A stretch of DNA of 37,102 nucleotides from Ruminococcaceae bacterium OttesenSCG-928-L11 (GTDB taxonomy: Bacteria; Bacillota; Clostridia; Oscillospirales; Ruminococcaceae), in contig JAJDGX010000011.1 in NCBI GenBank assembly GCA_030265885.1, forward strand, positions 1 through 37,102, in the 5' to 3' direction. Within the stretch, counting starts at the first letter, position 1, and each line of letters starts with the position of its first letter. Positions 23,373 to 30,899 of this stretch are shown piece by piece. Made by a program: the position numbers and the translations under genes. Under the pieces are notes generated by a model, which saw only the letters and a program-made list of their open reading frames with translations, was not told the origin of the DNA and did not search any database.

Positions 23373-24275
23373 CTAATCAGCATCCTTTTTATTTGCCCTG
23401 CTCTTGTAAACGTTGTACTGATTCTTGCAGCGCGCCGAGCAAAACGCGGCATTCGGATGCCCCGCCATAAACACCTTCTGGCAATGGCGGCAGCAGCGCA
23501 GCGGCTTTTTCTCATCCGTCAGCATGAAGCTGAACATCATCTGCACTCCTAGCAGCAGCGAATGGAAATCCCACACGATGGTCGGCTTGTCAAGCAGAGC
23601 AATATGATAGGTCGGCGCTATTCCTCCAAAGGCCGCCATCCCCTGTCGGTAGAGGTCGCGGGTCGTTTCGTCAATCTTGTCATAATCCTCATAATACAAG
23701 AAACTGGAAACGAAGGTGAACGCCCAATCCTTGAACTGCGTTGTCAGCCAGTCATAGCTTTCGGCGTACTCACGTTGAAAGCTCATATTCATAGCCTGTG
23801 GCTTATCCCCAAAGGTCGCGGCAAGAGCCATCATGGTACGGTCATTGCCTATATTCCAAACCGATTCCTTTCCCTCCTTTTCAAAATCCAGCTTTTCAAA
23901 CGGGAAAAATAACGACAGATATTCATCCGTGGATAGAGATTCCTCCCTGACGAAATGATTCTTCGGCAGATAAACCGCCTCATATTCCACAAACTCCGGC
24001 GTTGTGGGCAGTGCAGTCATAAAACCGAGCAACCCATATTCTGAAACGAAATCCAAAACAGCGGTTTTCACTGCATCAGCCCCGGCGCGGTTCATTTGCA
24101 GCATCCCCACATTGAGCGCGTCAAGCACCATGTTGTTAGCATCTTTCAGAGGGTCAAAAACAATCGGTTTTGCTTTCGGCGCGGCTTTCAGATAAAGAAT
24201 GCCGTCTTTTTCCCGCAAATCATATTGGCTGTATTTCACCCAATGGGAACTTGCATTTTGAAATATGTTATTCAT
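23373..24275 (-). CDS. DUF6076-type protein with C-terminal zinc finger (Element 2)
   Basis: 300 aa, clear homologue of the protein at 20460-21356. The conserved core includes GLLGFMTALPTTPEFVEYEA, KDWAFTFVSSFLYYEDYD and the C-terminal finger CRHCQKVFMAGHPNAAFCSA. Starts at ATG 24275 (MNNIFQNASS). Lies downstream of the sigma-like gene, as in Element 1. This and the left end form the element's recombinase-proximal side. Unknown function; probably a regulator belonging to the recombination module since it is kept in both elements while relaxase and cargo differ. Confidence 0.72.
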   Translation of the reverse strand: MNNIFQNASSHWVKYSQYDLREKDGILYLKAAPKAKPIVFDPLKDANNMVLDALNVGMLQMNRAGADAVKTAVLDFVSEYGLLGFMTALPTTPEFVEYEAVYLPKNHFVREESLSTDEYLSLFFPFEKLDFEKEGKESVWNIGNDRTMMALAATFGDKPQAMNMSFQREYAESYDWLTTQFKDWAFTFVSSFLYYEDYDKIDETTRDLYRQGMAAFGGIAPTYHIALLDKPTIVWDFHSLLLGVQMMFSFMLTDEKKPLRCCRHCQKVFMAGHPNAAFCSARCKNQYNVYKSRANKKDAD

Positions 24276-24327
24276 GGCGCACCATCCAATCAGTAACCGA
24301 ATAATATCTTTAATATATTACAGTCTA

Positions 24328-24966
24328 TCATTCGCCATCGCCGCTGTCAATAGCGGCGTTTTTCTTTTTGTCGTACCATGCAAGAAATTCACGTTTCGCC
24401 AATGTCATTTGCGGATGTTCCGCTTCAATCTGTTGCCGAATCAGCGGAGCCAGTTTGTCCTGAATGGAATCGAGCGCGGCGGCAAACAGCTTGCGAACGG
24501 CCCGGTCTGTCTTGTCATGATAACAGGCGATTTGCGCCGCAGTGCAAAGACGTACTACTCTCAAGAATAGGACTTCCTTTTGCTTTTCCGTGAGGCTTTT
24601 CAGAAGAGACGATATATCAGGGTCTTCAATAAGCTGCCACATCTCAAAAGCGTTATCATAAATCGTATCAATGAAATCACCGCGTATAAGCTGCCGCCAA
24701 TAGGGATGATTCAATGGCGGAGGAATTACCGTGTCCAATCCTTCTTTTATTCTGCCTTTTTCATCGTTCTCATTAATTCTATCCCAATGCAGCATTTCTT
24801 CATTCGGTCGGCCGATTTCCCAATACCGCTCTTTGCGCTCCCGGTTTCTGTCGTTGTGGTTCCATTGCTTTACGACGGCGTTGAAATCCTTCTCCGTCCG
24901 CGCTGCATCCTCCATACGGGCAAGGGCAGCGGCTTTTATCTCGCGGACTAACAATTCTCGCCCCAT
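24328..24966 (-). CDS. Sigma-70 region 4-like regulator (Element 2)
   Basis: 212 aa, homologous to 19746-20402. Helix-turn-helix in LLKSLTEKQKEVLFLRVVRL followed by CTAAQIACYHDKTDRAVRKL. The N-terminal half shares NRERKERYWEIGRPNEEMLH with its paralogue. ATG at 24966 with GGTGAGGG upstream. Oriented away from tnpW, with a short divergent region (24967-25038) containing the shared TTTTACCCCC word. Likely controls the divergent tnpW-recombinase side or its own operon. Confidence 0.75.
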   Translation of the reverse strand: MGRELLVREIKAAALARMEDAARTEKDFNAVVKQWNHNDRNRERKERYWEIGRPNEEMLHWDRINENDEKGRIKEGLDTVIPPPLNHPYWRQLIRGDFIDTIYDNAFEMWQLIEDPDISSLLKSLTEKQKEVLFLRVVRLCTAAQIACYHDKTDRAVRKLFAAALDSIQDKLAPLIRQQIEAEHPQMTLAKREFLAWYDKKKNAAIDSGDGE

Positions 24967-25038
24967 GCCCTCACCGCCTGAAAAATAATATCAAAAAGTT
25001 TACCGGAAAGGTTCCGTTTTACCCCCTATATTTCTCCT

Positions 25039-25338
25039 ATGAGTGAGGGAGTAATTTATTATCATCTAAGTCAGATTACTCCCATCATGTTTCGCATCGC
25101 AGGTGCGGGAAAGGAGAAAAGTATAGAACTATATAAATCAAAGAGCGGTTACACAGAAGGGAACCTTGCAGTATCTCCATTTTACCATGAGGGAGGACAA
25201 ACGGCAACTGCGGGAACATTTACCCAGCGCATCGGTTCTACTACTTATCGGGTGGGTATACATTTCAGCCGGACAAGCAGGGAGACGATGAATGACAAAA
25301 TCATCCGGCTTGTCAAAAACGAGGCGGTGAGCAGATGA
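25039..25338 (+). CDS. TnpW-like protein (Element 2), start uncertain
   Basis: The C-terminal half is clearly TnpW: TQRIGSTTYRVGIHFSRTSR then ETMNDKIIRLVKNEA. The open frame has ATGs at 25039 and 25087, neither with a ribosome site. Family length (about 70 aa) would put the start near 25120, where GGAAAGGAG is followed by AAAAGTATAGAA. Element 1 has ATG-ATA-GAA at the aligned place, so the start codon here appears changed to AGT, leaving ATA. The gene may be poorly translated or use an upstream start. Confidence 0.6.
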   Translation: MSEGVIYYHLSQITPIMFRIAGAGKEKSIELYKSKSGYTEGNLAVSPFYHEGGQTATAGTFTQRIGSTTYRVGIHFSRTSRETMNDKIIRLVKNEAVSR

Positions 25339-25362
25339 TGAGTTTAGGTGGAAAAACTTGCA

Positions 25363-25399
25363 GCGGGGCGTTGATGAAACGCCCCGCCCGTGGTATAAT
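25363..25399 (+). promoter_or_regulatory. Element 2 recombinase promoter with upstream palindrome
   Basis: Perfect 10-bp inverted repeat GCGGGGCGTT / AACGCCCCGC (25363-25387, 5-nt loop) ends 6 nt before an extended -10 TGGTATAAT (hexamer 25394-25399). Same layout as 18829-18865 in Element 1. No good -35 hexamer is present, since the palindrome occupies that place, which suggests regulated or activator-assisted transcription. Confidence 0.68.
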
Positions 25400-25404
25400 G
25401 ACAT

Positions 25405-25426
25405 CACTGCAAATGAGTGGTCTGTC
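25405..25426 (+). repeat. Leader box of Element 2 recombinase (copy 1)
   Basis: CACTGCAAATGAG-TGGTCTGTC, just downstream of the expected transcription start. Near-identical copy at 23091-23113. Confidence 0.7.
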
Positions 25427-25441
25427 TGGAAGGAGCAATCC

Positions 25442-27265
25442 ATGAATAGGCAGACACAGAAAATCACAGCGTTGTACTCCCGTATTTCCCGCGACGATGA
25501 ACTCGTTGGGGATAGCGGGAGCATATCAAATCAGAAAGCCATGTTGGAGGATTATGCCGCGAAAAACGGCTTTTCTAGCGTGGCACATTTTTCTGATGAT
25601 GGGTATTCCGGCAAGGATTTTGACCGACCGGATTGGAAACGGCTGATTTCGGAAATCGAATCCGGGAATGTCGGCGCGGTCATTACGAAAGATATGAGCC
25701 GTGTCGGTCGTGATTACTTGCAGACAGGATATTACACCGAAGTCTTTTTCAGAGAGAAAGGCGTTCGCTTCATTGCCATATCCAATAATATCGACAGCCA
25801 AAACAGCGAAAGCGGCGAGTTTGCACCGTTCCTAAATATCATGTCGGAGTGGTATTTGCGCGACACCAGCCGGAAAATCAAAGCGGCGAAAAAGACACAG
25901 GGTATGAGCGGTAAGCGGTTGACAACCAAGCCTATCTACGGATATATGCTCGACCCGGATGATAAAAGCAAATGGATAATTGACCCGGAGGCGTCCGAGG
26001 TAGTCAAACGCATCTATGCCCTTGCGATTGAGGGCAAAGGCATATCGCAGATAGCAAAAATATTCTGGGAAGAAAAGATAGAGCGGCCCACATATTATCA
26101 ATACACGCATGGCATCGTCAACGCCGCAAACTACGACCATTCAGACCCTTACGCATGGCGGGATTCTACTATTGCTTTTATGCTGTCTAAACCAGAGTAT
26201 ATGGGGCATACGGTCAATTTTCGCTCTTACAAAGACAGTTATAAGGATAAGCAGCAGAAGTTTTATCCAAAAGAGGATTGGTTGATTTTTGAGAATACCC
26301 ATCCTGCCATCATCGACCCCGAAACATGGGAAACAGCACAACGGCGACGGAAAACTGTGCGGCGGACAGATACATTAGGCGAGGCAAATCCGCTGACGGG
26401 GTTGGTTTTTTGCTCTGACTGCGGAGTGAAATTGCTCAATCACCGTGATTACAGTCAAAAGCAATATATTTGCAAAGCCACCGGAAAAACTCGTACCCGC
26501 AGCATAATGGATGTCTATGAATGTGCTACTTTCAAACTGACAAATCGTTTCCGTTTGGACGATGCTAAATGCACAGCACATCATATCAGCACAAAAGCCT
26601 TGCGGCAGATTGCCCTCGACACAATAAAAACCGTGAGCCTTTATGCCAAAACAAACGAAGCGGAGTTTATCGACAAGGTGCGCGAAGCGTCATCAATCCG
26701 GCAGAATGAAGCTGCGAAAGCACATAAAAGGCGTATCAATAAAGAACAGAAGCGGATTGCTGAATTGCACACTTTAATTCGCAGGATTTACGAGGATAAC
26801 GTAACCGGGAAGCTGACCGATAAACGGTTTGAGGTGCTTTCTGCTGAATACGAGCAGGAGCAGGCCGCATTAGAAATATCAGTTGTAGCGTTACAATCCG
26901 AACTGGACAGCTTCAATGCCGATAGTCTAAGGGCGGATAAATTTATCCATCTGATTCAAAAGTATACCGAATTTGACGAACTCACGCCGACCATGCTCGC
27001 CGAGTTTATCGAGAAAATCGTTGTGCATGAAGCAGACAAGTCAAGCGGTGAACGAGAGCAGCAAGTGGATGTTTATCTGAACTTCATCGGCAAGTTTGAT
27101 GTACCCCTGCCCGAACCCACGCCGGAGGAAATTGCTGCTGAGGAAAAGGCGCGGCATGAACGGGCATTGCGCAGGGCGAATCAAAAACGATATATGGAAA
27201 AACAGAAGCAGAAAAGACTGGAAGAAGCACAAACGGCGCAATCCGAGCAGCAGCAAACAGCATAA
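25442..27265 (+). CDS. Large serine recombinase, TndX/TnpX type (Element 2)
   Basis: 607 aa, same length as its Element 1 homologue. Resolvase domain MNRQTQKITALYSRISRDDE with catalytic Ser16, VITKDMSRVGRDYLQTGYYT, then IYGYMLDPDDKSKWIIDPEA, the zinc-ribbon start LVFCSDCGVKLLNHRDYSQK, and a coiled coil around KRRINKEQKRIAELHTLIRR. The start at 25442 follows GGAAGGAG. Expected to integrate and excise Element 2; a CA core here versus TC in Element 1 suggests different target preference. Followed by a strong terminator. Confidence 0.92.
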   Translation: MNRQTQKITALYSRISRDDELVGDSGSISNQKAMLEDYAAKNGFSSVAHFSDDGYSGKDFDRPDWKRLISEIESGNVGAVITKDMSRVGRDYLQTGYYTEVFFREKGVRFIAISNNIDSQNSESGEFAPFLNIMSEWYLRDTSRKIKAAKKTQGMSGKRLTTKPIYGYMLDPDDKSKWIIDPEASEVVKRIYALAIEGKGISQIAKIFWEEKIERPTYYQYTHGIVNAANYDHSDPYAWRDSTIAFMLSKPEYMGHTVNFRSYKDSYKDKQQKFYPKEDWLIFENTHPAIIDPETWETAQRRRKTVRRTDTLGEANPLTGLVFCSDCGVKLLNHRDYSQKQYICKATGKTRTRSIMDVYECATFKLTNRFRLDDAKCTAHHISTKALRQIALDTIKTVSLYAKTNEAEFIDKVREASSIRQNEAAKAHKRRINKEQKRIAELHTLIRRIYEDNVTGKLTDKRFEVLSAEYEQEQAALEISVVALQSELDSFNADSLRADKFIHLIQKYTEFDELTPTMLAEFIEKIVVHEADKSSGEREQQVDVYLNFIGKFDVPLPEPTPEEIAAEEKARHERALRRANQKRYMEKQKQKRLEEAQTAQSEQQQTA

Positions 27266-27279
27266 GTATTATCGCTTTT

Positions 27280-27316
27280 AAGGGCGGTTCACCATTTTAG
27301 GTGAGCCGCCCTTTTT
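27280..27316 (+). terminator. Intrinsic terminator after Element 2 recombinase
   Basis: AAGGGCGGTTCACC / GGTGAGCCGCCCTTTTT with a 6-nt loop and one internal mismatch, 15 nt after the stop codon. Long stem plus T-run. Confidence 0.88.
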
Positions 27317-27353
27317 GCGTACTAAAATCAATATTTTACGGGGGATTATCATT

Positions 27354-27668
27354 ATGGCCAAGACAAAGCTTGAGAAAATTGCGAACATCGATTTACAAAT
27401 GAAGCAGCTTGAGAATCAGAAAAAACAGCTTTTGCAGCAGCACAAGGAGCAGGAGCGCAAGGACAGAACGAAACGCCTTTGCCAACGCATGGGACTTCTG
27501 GAAAGTATGCTACCCGACACGATTGCGCTGACCGATGAGCAGTTCAGTGCCTTCCTTGAAAAGACGGTTGCAAGCGAAAATGGTCGCCTTGTACTGGACG
27601 GATTGACCGCGCAGGGCGGCGATGCCATATCCGACAGAGCAAGCAACACGGAGGACGGGGCGGTTTAG
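27354..27668 (+). CDS. DUF3847-type relaxosome-associated protein
   Basis: 104 aa from ATG 27354 (GGGGG upstream). Begins MAKTKLEKIANIDLQMKQLE with a coiled coil rich in Lys, Gln and Glu, followed by RTKRLCQRMGLLESMLPDTI and ALTDEQFSAFLEK. I recognise the DUF3847 family, small proteins regularly encoded just before MobA/MobL relaxases in Firmicute elements. Probably an oriT-binding or relaxase accessory factor, by position. The stretch between it and the relaxase holds the candidate oriT. Confidence 0.78.
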   Translation: MAKTKLEKIANIDLQMKQLENQKKQLLQQHKEQERKDRTKRLCQRMGLLESMLPDTIALTDEQFSAFLEKTVASENGRLVLDGLTAQGGDAISDRASNTEDGAV

Positions 27669-27699
27669 CCGCCCCTTTCCTTTACCCGAAGGGCGCACT

Positions 27700-27850
27700 T
27701 ATACACCCTGCGGGTGTGTGCGGTCTTGCAGACGGCGTTTTGTGCCTATCGGCACAAAATCGGGGAACTGCATTCCCCTGAACCCCTTGCACACATGGCG
27801 GGAAGCGATTTTGTTCTGCGGAACGAAATCGCTTCCCGCCATGTCTATTC
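27700..27850 (+). other. Candidate oriT of Element 2 (hairpin cluster)
   Basis: About 180 non-coding nt directly before the MobA/MobL relaxase. Perfect inverted repeats: 27738-27746 with 27751-27759 (TTTTGTGCC), 27762-27767 with 27774-27779 (GGGGAA), and an 18-bp pair 27794-27811 with 27826-27843 (CATGGCGGGAAGCGATTT). Strong repeats beside a relaxase are the usual appearance of an origin of transfer. No T-run follows, so these are not terminators. The nick site cannot be assigned. Confidence 0.6.
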
Positions 27851-27880
27851 TTACCCCCCTGCATGGAAAGGAGCACAGCT

Positions 27881-29314
27881 GTGGCAATCTACCATCTCAG
27901 CATAAAAATTATCAGCCGGGGCAAAGGAAAGTCCGCTGTCGCGGCGGCGGCTTATCGGGCGGGAGAAAAAATCGTCAATGCCTGCGACGGTGTTACTCAT
28001 GATTATACCAGAAAAGACGGCGTTGCGCATACCGAAATTTTGCTGCCAGAAAATGTCCCAGCTGAATACTCAGACCGCGCCACACTCTGGAACGCGGTCG
28101 AGCAGATTGAGAAAAACAAAAACTCTCAGCTTGCGCGTGAAATCGCACTGGCATTGCCAGTGGAGTTATCGCAGGAAGAAAATATCGGGCTTGTCCGCGC
28201 ATATTGCCAACGTCATTTTGTATCCGCTGGAATGTGTGCGGACATTTGCATTCACGATAAAAACGATGGCAACCCCCACGCCCATGTGTTGCTCACCATG
28301 CGCCCCTTTGAACAGGATGGAAGCTGGGCGGCGAAGTCCAGAAAAGAGTATATTTTGAATGATAACGGCGAGCGCATTCGGCTCAAAAGCGGCGTTTACA
28401 AAACCCGCAAGGTCAATGCAGTCGATTGGAACGAGCAGACCAAAGCCGAAGAATGGCGCTCTGGCTGGGCGGATATTTGCAATCGCGCTTTGGAGCAGAA
28501 CGGCCACGCCGAGCGCATCGACCACCGCAGCTATGAGCGGCAGGGAGTTGAGCAGATTCCCACTATCCATTTGGGCGTCGCCGCCTCCGCAATGGAGAAA
28601 CGCGGCATCCCCACCGAGCGCGGGGACATCAACCGCGAGATTGCGGTCAGCAATAATCAGTTGCGGCAGATTCGCGGTCGCATCAAGAAACTGAAATCGT
28701 GGATTTACACGCAACCACTGGTTGGCGCACCTACTCTCATCGAAACGATGCAGGGCGTTGCAGCGGGCAAGAATCTGGATTCGCAGTGGAAGAAAATATC
28801 CAATCTCAAAACACAGGCGAAGCTGCTTATATTCCTGCAAGAAAACAGCATTACAGATTTATCTCAGCTTGCCGGAAAGGTTGAACAGCTTTATAACGCG
28901 CAATATGAACTTGCCAACACCATCAAGGCCGAGGAACGCCGCATCTCTACATTAAATCAGCATCTGGCGCAGGTTGATATTCTCAAGGAGCATAGCGCGG
29001 TTCACAAGAAATACCGGGGGCTTGACCCGAAGAAGCGCAGCGCATTTAGAGAAAAACACGCGAATGAAATCGCCGTCTATGAATCCGCATCCAAATATAT
29101 CAAAGAGCATTTGAATGGCCGCGACAAGATTCCGGAAAAAGATTGGCGTGATGAGCGCGATAAGCTGCTTGCTCAGCGTTTTGCTCATGTTGAGGAATAT
29201 TACAACCTCAAGGATGATGTCCACAGCATAGAAATCCTCCGGCGCGGCGCGGAGAATATCATGCGGGAGGAGGCGACGGTGCAACACACGCGAAAGCAGG
29301 AAATAGAGTTGTAA
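27881..29314 (+). CDS. MobA/MobL-family relaxase (MOBQ-like)
   Basis: 477 aa from GTG 27881, set by AAGGAG 7 nt upstream. Relaxase motifs: AIYHLSIKIISRGKGKSAVA, Tyr25 in AAAAYRAGE (probable nucleophile), and DGNPHAHVLLTMR with His133 and His135. The C-terminal half is helical (ELANTIKAEERRISTLNQHL). Nicks oriT and starts transfer of Element 2 using another element's mating channel. It converges with the ABC operon, the stop codons being only 3 nt apart, so transcripts overlap. A different relaxase class from Element 1. Confidence 0.9.
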   Translation: MAIYHLSIKIISRGKGKSAVAAAAYRAGEKIVNACDGVTHDYTRKDGVAHTEILLPENVPAEYSDRATLWNAVEQIEKNKNSQLAREIALALPVELSQEENIGLVRAYCQRHFVSAGMCADICIHDKNDGNPHAHVLLTMRPFEQDGSWAAKSRKEYILNDNGERIRLKSGVYKTRKVNAVDWNEQTKAEEWRSGWADICNRALEQNGHAERIDHRSYERQGVEQIPTIHLGVAASAMEKRGIPTERGDINREIAVSNNQLRQIRGRIKKLKSWIYTQPLVGAPTLIETMQGVAAGKNLDSQWKKISNLKTQAKLLIFLQENSITDLSQLAGKVEQLYNAQYELANTIKAEERRISTLNQHLAQVDILKEHSAVHKKYRGLDPKKRSAFREKHANEIAVYESASKYIKEHLNGRDKIPEKDWRDERDKLLAQRFAHVEEYYNLKDDVHSIEILRRGAENIMREEATVQHTRKQEIEL

Positions 29315-29317
29315 ATG

Positions 29318-30094
29318 CTATGACCCCGTCGATTTATACCGACTTAATCCAAATCGCCAAAAAGCATATGCGGGAATCAGAAATAGTAGTCCCATAAGCG
29401 GAGACAGCATATATGCGATGCCGGTTTCTCTCCCCAAAAGATAGAGCAGTGGATAATATTGAAACAACGCTAACGGCACGATATATGTGAGGAATTTGAG
29501 AACACCATCACCGTATACTGAAAACGGATAGCGCCCAAATTCACGCCCGCCGTTGGTAAGTACATTCATAAACTCCAGTCCTTCAAGCGTGAAGAAAGAA
29601 AACGCCGCATATACCAAAAACAGCGCAAAAAACACAATACTGCCGCATATTATCATCAGCGCGAGTGTCAGTATTTTATCTCCAGTCCAAACAATGCCGC
29701 TTGCCGGGATTGCATAGCAGAACACAAATACCGCTTGTAGCACGCGCCCGATACGCGTAAACTCCATTTTGGATGAAAGCACCTGAAAAACAATCGGGCG
29801 CGGACGGACGAGAGCCCTGTCAAATTCTCCGTTACCAATCATCTGCGGAAAAACATCAAACCCACGTCCAAAGCACTCGGCAATAGAAAATGCCAAAAGT
29901 ATTGTTCCATAACACAACAGGACTTCCTGCAAGGTGAATCCGGCCACCTCATTAAACCGTGACATCATGAAATATACGCCAAGCAATGCGGTGAATGACA
30001 CGAGAAATTGCCCGAGAGCCGTCAGGAAAAACGAGACTTTATACTGCATCTGACTTTTTAGATGGATGGAGAAATACTTAAGATATAGTCTCAT
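29318..30094 (-). CDS. ABC-2 type transporter permease (second)
   Basis: 258 aa; ATG 30094 chosen because AAGGAGG precedes it and it starts 1 nt after the stop of the upstream permease. Six hydrophobic segments, beginning VSFFLTALGQFLVSFTALLG. It resembles the DUF990/YitG-like ABC-2 permeases encoded in pairs with an ATPase. With the neighbouring permease it should form the membrane channel of an exporter. The reading GRGFDVFPQMIGNGEFDRAL matches a typical cytoplasmic loop. Substrate unknown. Confidence 0.85.
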   Translation of the reverse strand: MRLYLKYFSIHLKSQMQYKVSFFLTALGQFLVSFTALLGVYFMMSRFNEVAGFTLQEVLLCYGTILLAFSIAECFGRGFDVFPQMIGNGEFDRALVRPRPIVFQVLSSKMEFTRIGRVLQAVFVFCYAIPASGIVWTGDKILTLALMIICGSIVFFALFLVYAAFSFFTLEGLEFMNVLTNGGREFGRYPFSVYGDGVLKFLTYIVPLALFQYYPLLYLLGRETGIAYMLSPLMGLLFLIPAYAFWRFGLSRYKSTGS

Positions 30095-30095
30095 C

Positions 30096-30899
30096 TCAGC
30101 CTCCTTGAACAATCACTTTTTTGAGCGCACTTTTCATAAGCAGCTTGCCGATGATTACGAGGATTACAAGCCAAGCTATTTGAAGAAGAATACCCCGCAC
30201 GGCATCGCTACCCGTAATGTTACCGCTGTAAACTCTAAGTGGCATGTTCTGCATAGAGGCAAACGGCAACCACTGCGCAATAGTGCGGAGTTGCTCCGGG
30301 AAAAACGGCAGCGGTATAGTCGCACCTGCCAGAAAGTCTGATAGTGCAGCGGCAATAAATCTCACTCCGACAGGTGATAAAGTGTAAAATGTTGAAATGT
30401 AAATCAGCATACTGAACGACACCACAACACCTAAGCTAAGCGCTGCCGACAATAAGAATAGAAGAAACTGCCCTATGTTCGGCGGTAAACTCATACGAAA
30501 CGGTTCAGGAACAATAAATGCGACGATCAAGATCGGCATACAGCGCAGCGCCGCCCGTGCCAAGCGGTTTGCCGCCGATTGACAAAACCAGCGATTGTAC
30601 AGGTCAATAGGACGCGCCAGCTCGTAGGCGATAGAGCCATTTGCAATAGATGCAAAAATCTCGTTCTCAAAAAACCACATCATAAACAGCGCCAAAAATG
30701 CCTGTTGCATCCAAATATATGAAACAGTTTGCGAAAACCCCATTGGGAATGCATCGGGATTTACTTTGTAAAAAGCTGAGAATGCGAGTATTTCCATAAA
30801 CCCCCACGCGAATTGGGTCACCATTCCGGCAATCGCCGCTGCTCGATACTGCAAGCTATTTGAAAAGCGTATCCGTAGAATCGCAAGATATTTACTCAT
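30096..30899 (-). CDS. ABC-2 type transporter permease (first)
   Basis: 267 aa with about six membrane spans: IAGMVTQFAWGFMEILAFSA, TVSYIWMQQAFLALFMMWFF, then three or four more ending GILLQIAWLVILVIIGKLLM. Has the ANGSIAYELARPIDLYNRWF loop typical of this ABC-2 family. The ATG overlaps the ATPase stop (ATGA), so translation is coupled. Partner of the permease at 29318 and the ATPase at 30896. Confidence 0.86.
   Translation of the reverse strand: MSKYLAILRIRFSNSLQYRAAAIAGMVTQFAWGFMEILAFSAFYKVNPDAFPMGFSQTVSYIWMQQAFLALFMMWFFENEIFASIANGSIAYELARPIDLYNRWFCQSAANRLARAALRCMPILIVAFIVPEPFRMSLPPNIGQFLLFLLSAALSLGVVVSFSMLIYISTFYTLSPVGVRFIAAALSDFLAGATIPLPFFPEQLRTIAQWLPFASMQNMPLRVYSGNITGSDAVRGILLQIAWLVILVIIGKLLMKSALKKVIVQGG

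Noticed and set aside
28166-28840. Minus-strand 224-codon frame inside the MobA/MobL gene
   Set aside because: Shadow of the relaxase, which has catalytic motifs in the other strand.
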